From positions 3,892 to 67,891 of the forward strand of contig DAONTI010000024.1 of NCBI GenBank assembly GCA_035411585.1: a DNA stretch of 64,000 nt, read 5' to 3'. This document shows positions 7,616-15,806 of this stretch, in pieces (position 1 is the first letter of the stretch; the number at the start of each line of letters is the position of its first letter). Both the position numbers and the translations under genes were made by a program. The notes under the pieces were generated by a model. The model ran no database searches, was not told the DNA's origin, and saw nothing but the letters and a program-made list of their open reading frames with translations. The stretch is from MWDV01 sp002070715 (GTDB lineage Bacteria; Verrucomicrobiota; Verrucomicrobiia; Limisphaerales; MWDV01).

Positions 7616-8571
7616 TGATCCCCCGCGAGATTCTCAAAAAAATCCGGCAGATCGAGATTCGCACGAACCGGCTCGTGACCGAGTCGCTCGCGGGCCAATA
7701 CCACAGCGTTTTCAAGGGCCAGGGGATGAATTTCGACGAGGTGCGCGAATACCAGCCCGGCGACGAGGTGCGCGCCATTGACTGGAACGTCACCGCGCGC
7801 ATGAACCATCCCTTCGTGAAGAAATTCGTCGAGGAACGCGAACTGACGCTCATGCTGGTGGTGGACGTGAGCGGGTCCGGATTGTTTGGTTCGGTGGCGC
7901 AATCCAAACGCGAACTGGCGGCCGAAATCGGGTCGGTGCTCGCCTTCTCCGCGCTCCGCAACAATGACAAGGTGGGATTGATCCTGTTCTCGGACGCGAT
8001 TGAAAAATTCATTCCGCCGCGCAAGGGACGCCGCCACGTGCTGCGGGTCATCCGGGAAATCCTGTTCTTCCAACCGCAACGGCGCGGCACGGACCTCTCC
8101 GGCGCACTGGAATTCATGCTGCGCGTCACGCCGCACCGGGCGATTGCGATTGTGATCTCGGACTTTATCGGCGCCCCGACCGCGACGCCCCGCCAAGGCA
8201 ACCGGCGCCCCCGACCGCGGATGATGATGATGGAATCGCTGGCGCAGGCGTCGTTTACCGCGTTGCGGCAGGCCAACCGCCGGCATGATCTGGTGGCGGT
8301 GCAAGTCACCGACCGTTATGAACTGGAACTGCCCGCGCTGGGCCGGCTGATTCTGCGCGATGCTGAAACCGGCGAAGTCGTGGAGATCCACACGGGCGAC
8401 GAACGCCGCCGGGCCGCGTTTGCGGAACGGCAAGCCCGGGAACAGGCAGATCTGGCCCGCTTGTTCCGCTCGGCGGGCATTGATGCCATCCAGTTGCGCA
8501 CGGACCAGCCGTACGCCATCGAACTGGCGCGCTTCTTTGAGATGCGGGAGAAACGGAGGTTGCGCGGCTAA
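7615..8571 (+). CDS. DUF58 domain protein of the MoxR/Bat cluster
   Basis: A 318-residue DUF58 protein, a VWA-like cytoplasmic partner usually encoded beside MoxR. Typical motifs are the N-terminal FKGQGMNFDEVREYQPGDEVRAIDWNVTARM stretch (about residues 36-66), then VVDVSGSGLFG, which occupies the position of a metal-ion-dependent adhesion site (MIDAS), and NNDKVGLILFSD. The C-terminal half ends ELARFFEMREKRRL. Its ATG at 7615 overlaps the stop of the membrane protein upstream; the frame is open to 7435, but homology begins at MIPREILKKIR. It lies three bases from the next gene. Confidence 0.92.
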   Translation: MIPREILKKIRQIEIRTNRLVTESLAGQYHSVFKGQGMNFDEVREYQPGDEVRAIDWNVTARMNHPFVKKFVEERELTLMLVVDVSGSGLFGSVAQSKRELAAEIGSVLAFSALRNNDKVGLILFSDAIEKFIPPRKGRRHVLRVIREILFFQPQRRGTDLSGALEFMLRVTPHRAIAIVISDFIGAPTATPRQGNRRPRPRMMMMESLAQASFTALRQANRRHDLVAVQVTDRYELELPALGRLILRDAETGEVVEIHTGDERRRAAFAERQAREQADLARLFRSAGIDAIQLRTDQPYAIELARFFEMREKRRLRG

Positions 8572-8573
8572 CC

Positions 8574-9215
8574 ATGACGAAGGCCACACAAACCGTCCAC
8601 AGCGCGGCGTCCGCCGTTCCGGCCCCCGATATCCGCGACATCCGTCCGCCGGTGGAAATCGCCAATCCCTGGGTGTGGCTCGGCTGGGCGCTGCTGGTGC
8701 TGGCGTTGGTGGCGGCGGGGGTTTTACTCTGGCGCTGGTGGCGGCGGAAAAAAAACGTCGTGGCTCTCGTTCCCCCCGTGCCGCCGCATGTGCGCGCCAA
8801 ACAACGGTTGGCCAGCGCGCTGGCGCTCATTGGGCAGCCGCGGGAGTTTTGTATCGCCGTTTCAGACGCACTGCGCGTCTATCTGGAAGAACGATTCCAG
8901 TTCCGCGCGCCGGAACGGACGACCGAGGAATTTCTGCTCGACCTCAAAAAAACCGATTTGTTGCTGCGGGATCAAAAGGAGAGCCTGGAGGAATTTCTCA
9001 CCCGCTGCGATCTCGCCAAGTTTGCCAAGTATGAACCGCGCGAGTTGGAACTGCGGGAGCTGCACGCGTCCGCGCTCCGGCTGGTGGAAGAAACGGAGCC
9101 GTCGCTCGAACCGGCGGGCCCGGGCGCCGGGCCGGCAACCGTGCCGCCATCACCGGCGGTTCACCAACCATCCGAACCCGTCACTCAAAATCCGCAACTG
9201 ACCAATCGCGTGTGA
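8574..9215 (+). CDS. DUF4381-like membrane-anchored protein
   Basis: A 213-residue protein with one transmembrane helix at about residues 33-56 (WVWLGWALLVLALVAAGVLLWRWW), preceded by a short periplasmic segment containing DIRDIRPPVEI. The cytoplasmic part has REFCIAVSDALRVYLEERF and the DLAKFAKYEP motif, both typical of DUF4381/BatI-like proteins that occupy this slot in MoxR clusters. The last ~45 residues are Pro-rich and low-complexity. The stop overlaps the GTG of batA (GTGA at 9212-9215). The biochemical role is unknown; context ties it to the VWA complex. Confidence 0.8.
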   Translation: MTKATQTVHSAASAVPAPDIRDIRPPVEIANPWVWLGWALLVLALVAAGVLLWRWWRRKKNVVALVPPVPPHVRAKQRLASALALIGQPREFCIAVSDALRVYLEERFQFRAPERTTEEFLLDLKKTDLLLRDQKESLEEFLTRCDLAKFAKYEPRELELRELHASALRLVEETEPSLEPAGPGAGPATVPPSPAVHQPSEPVTQNPQLTNRV

Positions 9216-10210
9216 CGTTCGCTCATCCTTATTTTCTGTTGCTGCTGCTGTTGCTGCCGGCTTTGGCCTGGCTGAAAGGCCGTCGGGGTGAGCCGCCCGC
9301 ATTTCTCTATTCCTCGGCACAACTGGTGCGGGGACTGGTCAACATCACCCCGTATCGCGCGGGCCGTTTTCTGGCCGCCCTGCGTTGGCTGGCGTTGGCG
9401 CTGCTCATTGTGGCCCTGGCCCAGCCCCGGCTGACGCGGAGCGAAACCCGGATCACGGCGAGCGGCGTGGACATCGTGGTGGCGTTTGACATGTCCGGCA
9501 GCATGGCGGCCGAGGATTTTGAAATGAAAGGCCAGCGTGTGAACCGGCTGACCATGTCGCGCGAAGTGCTGCAGAAATTTATTGAGAAACGACCGAATGA
9601 CCGTATCGGACTGGTCGCGTTTGCCACGCAGGCTTACATCGCTTCGGCGCTGACGCTGGACCATGATTTCCTGCTCCAAAATCTGGAACGGTTGCAATTA
9701 GGCACCATCCCCGCCGACCGGACAGCCATTGGGTCGGCGCTGGCCACGGCGGTCAATCGCCTGCGGGAGGTGCCGTCAAAAAGCAAGATCGTCATCCTGA
9801 TGACCGACGGCCAAAACAATGCCGGCACCATCGAACCGCTTAAAGCTGCCGATGCCGCCCAGGCGCTCGGCGTGAAGGTCTATACCATCGGCGTGGGCAC
9901 CCGGGGACAGGCGCCCGTGCCGGCCCGGGACATGTTTGGCCGCCGATTCTACCAAATGGTGGATGTGGACATAGACGAAGCGACGCTTCAAGAAATCGCC
10001 CGGCGCACCGGCGGCCAGTATTACCGCGCGGACAATGCCCGGAAATTCCAGGAGATTTATGCCGAGATTGACCGCTTGGAAAAAACGGAGGCCGAAGTAA
10101 AAAAATACTCGCACCATCGCGAACTGTTTGCGGGATTGGCCGCGGCTGGATTGCTACTGGTGCTGGCAGAAACCGGGCTGGGCCAGACCATCTGGAGGCG
10201 CCTCCCATGA
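9212..10210 (+). CDS. VWA domain membrane protein, BatA-like
   Basis: A 332-residue inner-membrane protein with two N-terminal hydrophobic segments (about 7-20 and 57-71), a VWA domain with the MIDAS motif DMSGS at 93-97 and TDGQNN later, and a C-terminal transmembrane helix (about 305-325). This is the standard BatA/Aerotolerance regulator layout. The GTG start at 9212 overlaps the preceding stop, and the sequence MTFAHPYFLLLLL is the usual BatA beginning. A 106-base gap separates it from the next VWA gene. Confidence 0.9.
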   Translation: MTFAHPYFLLLLLLLPALAWLKGRRGEPPAFLYSSAQLVRGLVNITPYRAGRFLAALRWLALALLIVALAQPRLTRSETRITASGVDIVVAFDMSGSMAAEDFEMKGQRVNRLTMSREVLQKFIEKRPNDRIGLVAFATQAYIASALTLDHDFLLQNLERLQLGTIPADRTAIGSALATAVNRLREVPSKSKIVILMTDGQNNAGTIEPLKAADAAQALGVKVYTIGVGTRGQAPVPARDMFGRRFYQMVDVDIDEATLQEIARRTGGQYYRADNARKFQEIYAEIDRLEKTEAEVKKYSHHRELFAGLAAAGLLLVLAETGLGQTIWRRLP

Positions 10211-10316
10211 GCGGGTTCAGGTCATCTTGTTCCATTGAGGGACGAAGGAAAAACCGCGACGCGAGGCGCCCGGCCGCTTCTCCCTCTTTTCACGATTGCA
10301 TCTCCTGACGGGCTTT

Positions 10317-12002
10317 ATGCGTTTTGCTCAACCCCATCTTCTCTGGCTGTTGCTGGTGTTGCCTCCGGGAATGGGCGTGTTCTTTTGGTGGGCGCAACGG
10401 CAGCGGCAACAACTGCGGCAACAATTCATTCAAGCGCGGCTGTTGCCCGGATTGACCACGGGACTTTCCCCCGGGCGGCAACGCTGGCGTTGGGGATGTC
10501 TGTTGGGCGGCGTGATCTTTTTAATTCTGGCCTTGGCGCGACCGCAATGGGGGTATGCCTGGGAGGAAGTCAAACAGCGCGGATTGGATATCGTTGTCGC
10601 GATTGACACCTCGAAAAGCATGTTGGCCACTGACATTGCGCCGAACCGATTGGCGCGCGCGAAATTGGCCACGCTGGATTTGCTCCGCCTGGCCCGGTCG
10701 GATCGGATGGGTTTGGTGGCCTTCGCCGGCACCGCCTTTTTGCAATGCCCCCTGACTCTGGATGAAACTTCGTTTCGGCAGAGTTTGGACGCGCTCGACG
10801 TGAACATCATCCCCCAGGGCGGCACGATGATCGCCGAGGCGATTGACACCGCCCTGGCGGCTTTTACGAAAGAGAACAACTTCAAAGTGCTGGTGTTGTT
10901 CACCGATGGCGAGGATCACGGCGGCGAAGCCCTGGCCGCCGCCGAACGCGCCGCCCAAGCGGGCATGCGCATTTTCACCATCGGCCTCGGCACGGCGGAA
11001 GGAGAATTACTGCGCATCCCCAATGCGGCGGGCCAGCCGGATTACGTGCGGGATGAGCAGGGTAACGTGGTCAAATCCCGGCTCAATGAAGCCTTGTTGC
11101 AACAAATCGCCGGCGCCACCGAGGGCGGATTTTACTTGCCGCTTCGCGGCGCCCGCGTGATGGAAACCCTCTACGAGCGCGGGTTGGCGCCGCTGCCGAA
11201 ATCCGAGGGGCGCGAGAAATTTGTCCGGCAGTATTACGAGCGTTATCACTGGCCGTTGGCGCTGGCCATCGTTCTGTTCGCCATCGAAATGTTGTGGCCC
11301 GAAGCCCAGCGAACGCGGCGGCCGGTTTCTCCCGGGGCGGCAGCCATGGCAACCTCGATATTGCTGCTGCATCTGGCGGTCGGGGCGGTGGCTTCGCCGG
11401 CGGGCGCGTTGCGGGATTATCGGGCGGGGCAATTCGAGCGCGCGCTCGAGGAATACCAGCGGTTGATCGCTGAGCAAAAGTCCAAGGACGATCCCCGTCT
11501 GCATTTCAATGCCGGGACCGCTGCGTACCGCGCGACCAATTACACAGTCGCCATCAAAGAATTCGGCCTGGCCGCGCGCGCGCCTGATGTGAAACTGCAG
11601 CAGGCGGCCTATTACAACCTGGGCAACACCCAGTTCCGGATGGGCGCTCAAGCGGAGGATCTGGACACATTGCAACGGTCCTGGGAGGCCGCCCTCCAGA
11701 GCTATCAAAACGCCGTGAAGTTGGATCCGCAGGATCCGGACGCCGCGTTCAATCGGGACTTTGTCCAACAGGCCATCGCGCAGATCGAACACCTGCGTGA
11801 ATTGGCCCGGCAGGCGCGGGCCTCGGCGGACCAGGAATTCAAGCGACGGAATTATCATGGCGCGCGCCAGATCATGGAGCAATTGCTGCAACAAAACATC
11901 GCGGCGAAACCGTTCGAGGATTTTGCCCGCAAAATCATTGAGATTGATGAAATCGCCAACCCCTCACCTCCGCCTTCGCCGGGGACTCCTCCTCAGCCTT
12001 AG
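10317..12002 (+). CDS. BatB-like VWA protein fused to TPR repeats
   Basis: A 561-residue protein that joins two parts. Residues 1-340 are a BatB-like VWA membrane protein: hydrophobic segments at about 8-25 and 60-75, MIDAS motif DTSKS at 97-101, TDGEDHGG at about 200, and a transmembrane helix around 320. From about 365 to 520 are tetratricopeptide repeats (AGTAAYRATNYTVAIKEF, YYNLGNTQFRMG, AVKLDPQDPDAAFNRDF), which in other genomes belong to BatC. A second hydrophobic segment at about 345-365 may put the TPRs in the periplasm. The ATG at 10317 was chosen over a TTG at 10296 because MRFAQPHLLWLLL is the common BatB start. Confidence 0.87.
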   Translation: MRFAQPHLLWLLLVLPPGMGVFFWWAQRQRQQLRQQFIQARLLPGLTTGLSPGRQRWRWGCLLGGVIFLILALARPQWGYAWEEVKQRGLDIVVAIDTSKSMLATDIAPNRLARAKLATLDLLRLARSDRMGLVAFAGTAFLQCPLTLDETSFRQSLDALDVNIIPQGGTMIAEAIDTALAAFTKENNFKVLVLFTDGEDHGGEALAAAERAAQAGMRIFTIGLGTAEGELLRIPNAAGQPDYVRDEQGNVVKSRLNEALLQQIAGATEGGFYLPLRGARVMETLYERGLAPLPKSEGREKFVRQYYERYHWPLALAIVLFAIEMLWPEAQRTRRPVSPGAAAMATSILLLHLAVGAVASPAGALRDYRAGQFERALEEYQRLIAEQKSKDDPRLHFNAGTAAYRATNYTVAIKEFGLAARAPDVKLQQAAYYNLGNTQFRMGAQAEDLDTLQRSWEAALQSYQNAVKLDPQDPDAAFNRDFVQQAIAQIEHLRELARQARASADQEFKRRNYHGARQIMEQLLQQNIAAKPFEDFARKIIEIDEIANPSPPPSPGTPPQP

Positions 12003-12486
12003 CCTGTGTGGCTGGCTGGCCGCCGGGGCCGCCACCCAAACCTGGGCGCCGGAAGATTTCTTCCACGACGGCGCGTTGAACTATCTGTCGAACAACATCC
12101 CGAACGCGCTCGCGGTGGTGACCAACGGCCGGGCGCGGTTTCCTGACGACCGCAAACTGCAGCAGCTCGAGGAATTGCTCAAACAACAGAACCCGCAATC
12201 GCAGTCTCAATCGGAGTCATCCCCGTCGGAAGCCGCCCAACCACCGGATCAACCGCCTCCGGAAGAACAACCCGACGCGTCGCCATCGCAAACGTCCCCG
12301 GAGCAAACGCCCGAACAACCGCCTCCCGAGCAAGCGCCGGAGAAAACCCCATCCGTGGCACCCGGACAAATGACCCCCGAGGAAGCGCGCCGATTGCTCG
12401 ACGGGCAAAAAGACGAGGAACAAGTGTTGCAGTTCCGTCCGGAACAAAAGCCCCGGGATCCCAACCGCCCATTCCGGGATTGGTGA
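11947..12486 (+). CDS. Secreted Pro/Glu/Gln-rich BatC-like tail protein
   Basis: A 179-residue exported protein starting within the end of the previous gene (56-base overlap, different frame). A signal peptide covers about residues 1-31 (LRRGLLLSLSLCGWLAAGAATQ). It is followed by a single TPR-like unit (FFHDGALNYLSNNIPNALAVV), a long low-complexity stretch rich in P, E, Q and S (about 75-145), and then MTPEEARRLLDGQKDEEQVLQF. That last segment resembles the conserved C-terminal motif of BatC proteins. The protein therefore looks like the split-off end of a Bat TPR protein. No homologue of BatD is visible downstream. Confidence 0.65.
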   Translation: MKSPTPHLRLRRGLLLSLSLCGWLAAGAATQTWAPEDFFHDGALNYLSNNIPNALAVVTNGRARFPDDRKLQQLEELLKQQNPQSQSQSESSPSEAAQPPDQPPPEEQPDASPSQTSPEQTPEQPPPEQAPEKTPSVAPGQMTPEEARRLLDGQKDEEQVLQFRPEQKPRDPNRPFRDW

Positions 12487-12556
12487 GTTCGCCACGAGAC
12501 GACCTCGGGATTTGTCGAAACTTGGAACAGCGGTGGTCCGGCGGCATATTGGCGGC

Positions 12557-14305
12557 ATGGACAAACAACAGGTCGCGGAAATCCTGGTTGAAATCGGCAC
12601 GTTGCTCGAGTTGCAAGGGGAGAATCCCTTCAAAACCCGCGCTTATCTGAATGCGGCCCGCACACTGGAGAGCCTGAATGAACCACTCGAACAACTCGTG
12701 GCGGAGGATCGTTTGGGCGGCATCAAAGGTATCGGCGCCGCGCTGCAACAAAAAATCACCGAACTCGTCACGACCGGCAAACTGGCTTATTACGACGAAT
12801 TGAAAGCCTCGGTGCCGGCCGGATTGGTGGCGTTGTTGGAAGTCCCCGGTTTGGGACCGAAGAAAATTCAGGTGCTGCGGCAAAAGTTGGGGATCGAATC
12901 CATCGAGGCGCTGGAACGCGCCTGCCGCGCCGGGCAGGTCGCCACGCTGCCGGGGTTCGGAGAGAAAACCCAGGCGAATTTGCTGGAAGGCATTGAGCGG
13001 CGGCGGCGTTACGCCGCGAAACATCTGCTGAGCACGGCGCTGGCGGCGGCGGATCCTTTGCTGGAGGCCTTGCGGGCGCAGCCCGACGTGATCCGGTGTG
13101 GCACCGCCGGCAGCTTGCGGCGCAGCAAGGAAGTCATTGGAGACATTGATCTGCTGGCGTCCTCGCAACAGCCGGCGCGGGTCATCGAATTTTTCACCCA
13201 GCAACCCGGCATTCTCAAGGTGCTGGCCCAGGGAGACACCAAAGCGAGCGTGATTCTGGCGGGCGGCATCCAAGCCGACCTGCGAGTGGTGAGCGACGAG
13301 GAGTTCCCCTTTGCCCTGATGTATTTCACCGGGAGCAAGGAACACAACATCGTCATGCGCCAGCGCGCCATCGAGCGCGGGCTGCGGCTGAATGAATACG
13401 GATTGTTCAAATCCACCGAGGAGACGCGCGATCCGCAGCGGCGGCTGCCGTGCCAGGATGAGGCGGAGGTCTTCGCCCGGTTGGGGCTGGCCTTTGTGCC
13501 GCCCGAACTGCGCGAGGATTACGGCGAATTCGCCGCCGCCGAACAAGGCGATCTGCCGCGCTTGATCGAGTGGACGGACCTGCGCGGTTCGCTGCATAAT
13601 CATTCCACCGCCAGCGATGGACACCAGACCCTGGAGGAAATTGCCGCGCACGCCCAGGAACTGGGTTTGGCTTACTGGGCCGTCACCGACCACTCCAAAT
13701 CGTCCTTCCAAGCCAACGGGCTCGATGCCGCCCGTCTCCGCCGGCAAATCCAGGAAATCAAAGCCCTCAACCAACGCCTGGCCGACCAAGGCAGCGCGTT
13801 CCGCCTGCTCACCGGCACGGAGGTGGACATTTTGCGCGACCGGCTGGATTTCGACGACGATCTGCTGGCGGAATTGGACGTGGTAATCGCCAGCCTGCAC
13901 GTGGCCGCAAACAATGAAGCCGACAACACCAAGCGGCTGATTCGCGCGGCGCAAAACAAATTTGTCCATGCCCTGGGGCATCCGTCCGGGCGGTTGTTGC
14001 TCGAACGCGAGCCCTATCCCATCAACCTGCAGGCGGTCATGGACGCCTGTGCGGAAACCGGCACGTGGATCGAGCTGAACTGCAATCCGCGTCGTTTTGA
14101 CCTCGATTGGCGGCACTGGCCTTATGCGCGGGCCCGGGGCGTGAAATGCGTCATCAATCCGGACGCCCACCGTCGCGAACACGCCGGCTATCTACGCCTT
14201 GGCGTGGCCGTGGCCCGGAAAGGATGGCTCACACGTGCCGATGTGATCAACACCCTGCCCTTGGCACAACTACACCGCGCCCTGGCCGCCAAACGCAAAT
14301 CTTGA
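12557..14305 (+). CDS. polX: DNA polymerase X with PHP exonuclease domain
   Basis: A 582-residue bacterial PolX, a gap-filling repair polymerase. Order: helix-hairpin-helix segments (LGGIKGIGAALQQKI near 53-67, VPGLGPKKIQVL near 96-107, LPGFGEKTQANL), the nucleotidyltransferase core with GS at 185-186 and acidic residues D196, D198 and D241, then a C-terminal PHP domain with HNH at 347-349, TDHS, and further His/Asp/Glu metal ligands (IASLHVA, NPDAHR). The PHP domain normally carries 3'-5' exonuclease activity. The start is ATG 12557 (MDKQQVAEIL); an in-frame TTG at 12512 is a weaker alternative. It is 70 bases after the Bat cluster and probably has its own promoter. Confidence 0.95.
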   Translation: MDKQQVAEILVEIGTLLELQGENPFKTRAYLNAARTLESLNEPLEQLVAEDRLGGIKGIGAALQQKITELVTTGKLAYYDELKASVPAGLVALLEVPGLGPKKIQVLRQKLGIESIEALERACRAGQVATLPGFGEKTQANLLEGIERRRRYAAKHLLSTALAAADPLLEALRAQPDVIRCGTAGSLRRSKEVIGDIDLLASSQQPARVIEFFTQQPGILKVLAQGDTKASVILAGGIQADLRVVSDEEFPFALMYFTGSKEHNIVMRQRAIERGLRLNEYGLFKSTEETRDPQRRLPCQDEAEVFARLGLAFVPPELREDYGEFAAAEQGDLPRLIEWTDLRGSLHNHSTASDGHQTLEEIAAHAQELGLAYWAVTDHSKSSFQANGLDAARLRRQIQEIKALNQRLADQGSAFRLLTGTEVDILRDRLDFDDDLLAELDVVIASLHVAANNEADNTKRLIRAAQNKFVHALGHPSGRLLLEREPYPINLQAVMDACAETGTWIELNCNPRRFDLDWRHWPYARARGVKCVINPDAHRREHAGYLRLGVAVARKGWLTRADVINTLPLAQLHRALAAKRKS

Positions 14306-14320
14306 CGGGTGATGGCGGAC

Positions 14321-14339
14321 GGATGGGGTGGCCCCATCC
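14321..14339 (+). terminator. Hairpin after polX (weak terminator candidate)
   Basis: Just after the polX stop, GGATGGGG (14321-14328) and CCCCATCC (14332-14339) form a perfect 8-bp stem with a three-base loop. No T-run follows, so it does not fit a classical intrinsic terminator; it may stabilise the transcript end or act with Rho. Confidence 0.35.
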
Positions 14340-14396
14340 ACGGTTCACCACCCGGCGCCCGATTCGCCGACCATAAAAAATAAGGAAAATAAGGGG

Positions 14397-14434
14397 TTGA
14401 CATTTGGCGGGTCTGGTCAATGCTTACACCAGAC
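14397..14434 (+). promoter_or_regulatory. Putative promoter and operator for the DUF3276 gene
   Basis: TTGACA at 14397-14402 is a consensus -35 hexamer; a weak -10 (aatgct/atgctt) lies 16-17 bases downstream. A perfect 7-bp inverted repeat, GTCTGGT at 14411-14417 and ACCAGAC at 14428-14434 with a 10-base spacer, straddles that -10 region and could be a repressor site. The gene starts at 14471 with GGAG at 14461-14464 as ribosome-binding site. The -35 is convincing, the -10 is not. Confidence 0.45.
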
Positions 14435-14470
14435 TAATCCCATGGTGTAGGGTTCCTTTGGGAGCGAATT

Positions 14471-14767
14471 ATGATTTCAAACGAACGACCATCGCCCTTT
14501 CGCCCGCGGCCTCATCACTTCAGCGGCACGCCGCCCAAACCTCCGGTCAACGAGGACACCCTGCGCACGGAACGCATTCAGGTGGAACGCAAGACGTTCG
14601 TGTTCATGTTGAAGGAAAATCCGCGCGGCCGGTTTCTGCGTATCACCGAAGATGTCGGCGGGCGCCGGGATACCATCATCATTCCCGCGCCGGGACTTGA
14701 GGAATTCGCTAAAGTGGTGGAAAGCCTGGCCAAGACGGCTGCGGAATTGCCGCCCCAGGAGACGTAA
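14471..14767 (+). CDS. PUR-family (DUF3276) nucleic-acid-binding protein
   Basis: A 98-residue DUF3276/PUR-domain protein. The core from about residue 33 (TERIQVERKTFVFMLKENPRGRFLRITEDVGGRRDTIIIP) shows the beta-strand pattern and the KENPRGRFLRI motif of bacterial PurA-like single-stranded nucleic-acid binders. The ~30 residues in front are Pro-rich and unconserved. A good GGAG ribosome-binding site is six bases before the ATG. The gene stands alone between polX and the converging rsfS-nadD pair, nine bases from the rsfS stop. Partners and targets are unknown. Confidence 0.85.
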   Translation: MISNERPSPFRPRPHHFSGTPPKPPVNEDTLRTERIQVERKTFVFMLKENPRGRFLRITEDVGGRRDTIIIPAPGLEEFAKVVESLAKTAAELPPQET

Positions 14768-14776
14768 CTCTTTCCG

Positions 14777-15193
14777 TCAGGCCCCAGTCCCGGCTGCGTC
14801 AGCCCGACGGGGGCTTCGCCGGACAGGTTTCGGCTGGCTGGGCAACCGTTTGCGCGCCCGTACCCGGGGCGCGTCCCCCCATAACCCCTCCAAATCATAG
14901 CGTTCCCGCAGGTCGGTGCGCATGACGTGGACGATCACATCAAAGTAATCGAGCACCAGCCAGGCGGCCGGCGGTTTGCCATCCACGGCGCGCGGGTGCA
15001 GCCCCATCTCCCGCCGGAGTTTGTCAGTGATTTCGTTCACCACCGCGCGCAGGTGCGGTTCGCTCGTGGCGGAGGCGATGACAAAGTAATCGGTGATGGA
15101 GGACAATTGGCGCAGGTCCAGGATGACAATGTCTTCCGCTTTTTTGTTGTCTGCCAGTTCGCGGCAAAGCAAAGCGAGTTTTCGTGAATCCAT
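14777..15193 (-). CDS. rsfS: Ribosome silencing factor RsfS
   Basis: RsfS binds ribosomal protein uL14 and blocks subunit joining when nutrients are scarce. The product (138 residues from ATG 15193) has the family motifs KKAEDIVILDLRQLSSITDYFVIASA, PRAVDGKPPAAWLVLDYFDVIVHVM and RERYDLEGLWGDAP. A TTG at 15223 overlaps the nadD stop (TTGA) and would add ten residues; neither start has a clear ribosome-binding site, so the exact N-terminus is uncertain. About 25 basic residues at the C-terminus go beyond the usual length. The nadD-rsfS pair is a very common arrangement. Confidence 0.92.
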   Translation of the reverse strand: MDSRKLALLCRELADNKKAEDIVILDLRQLSSITDYFVIASATSEPHLRAVVNEITDKLRREMGLHPRAVDGKPPAAWLVLDYFDVIVHVMRTDLRERYDLEGLWGDAPRVRARKRLPSQPKPVRRSPRRADAAGTGA

Positions 15194-15219
15194 CGGGGAA
15201 GAAGATGCCGGAGCCACGG

Positions 15220-15795
15220 TCAAAGATAAAGCCGGGAATTACCAATGGCCTCCGCCACCGCCGGCGGCACCAGGGTGTCAATCAGTTGGCCGGCCCGCAC
15301 GCGCGCTCGGATTTGCGAGGAGGAAATCCCGCAGGCAAACCCCGGAAGCGTGCGCCCGCGGAAGGGCGGCGGAAAATCGGCCAGTGGTGCGCCGGGACGC
15401 GGGATCGCGACAAACTCCGCCAGGCGCGCCAGTTCGGCCGCTTCGCACCAGGCGGGGAGTTTGGCTACGTTGTCCGCACCGACGAGATAAAATAATTCCG
15501 CCTCCGGAAAGCGCCGGGCGTAGTCGCGCACGGTCGCCACGCTGTAAGAAACGCCGCCCCGGCGGATTTCCTGATCGTCCACCGCGGCCCAGGTTTGCCC
15601 GGCGAGCGCGAGGCGCAGCCAGCGCAAGCGTTCCGGGGCGGGCGCGTGTTGGCGGTCTTGTTTGAAAGGGGATTGCGCCGCTGGGATGAAGCACAAGCGG
15701 TCGAGGTCAAGCGCTTCCAATGCCGCCCGCGCCACGAGCAGGTGACCCAGATGAACCGGGTCAAACGCACCGCCAAAAAGTCCAATTCGCCGCAT
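15220..15795 (-). CDS. nadD: Nicotinate-nucleotide adenylyltransferase
   Basis: NadD converts nicotinate mononucleotide and ATP to deamido-NAD in NAD synthesis. The 191-residue protein begins MRRIGLFGGAFDPVHLGHL, containing the nucleotidyltransferase HxGH motif; later come FIPAAQSPFK, ELFYLVGADNVAKLPAW and the second signature ISSSQIRARV. I used ATG 15795, where the family homology starts, although the frame is open to 15852. The stop lies just upstream of rsfS. Confidence 0.94.
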   Translation of the reverse strand: MRRIGLFGGAFDPVHLGHLLVARAALEALDLDRLCFIPAAQSPFKQDRQHAPAPERLRWLRLALAGQTWAAVDDQEIRRGGVSYSVATVRDYARRFPEAELFYLVGADNVAKLPAWCEAAELARLAEFVAIPRPGAPLADFPPPFRGRTLPGFACGISSSQIRARVRAGQLIDTLVPPAVAEAIGNSRLYL

Positions 15796-15806
15796 CGCCC
15801 AAGCCC

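Noticed and set aside
12179..14182. Open frame of 667 codons on the minus strand opposite polX
   Set aside because: Shadow of polX; no recognisable protein features, and polX motifs on the plus strand are complete.
14321..14339. Strong intrinsic terminator after polX
   Set aside because: The stem is perfect but there is no T-run; kept only as a weak candidate feature.
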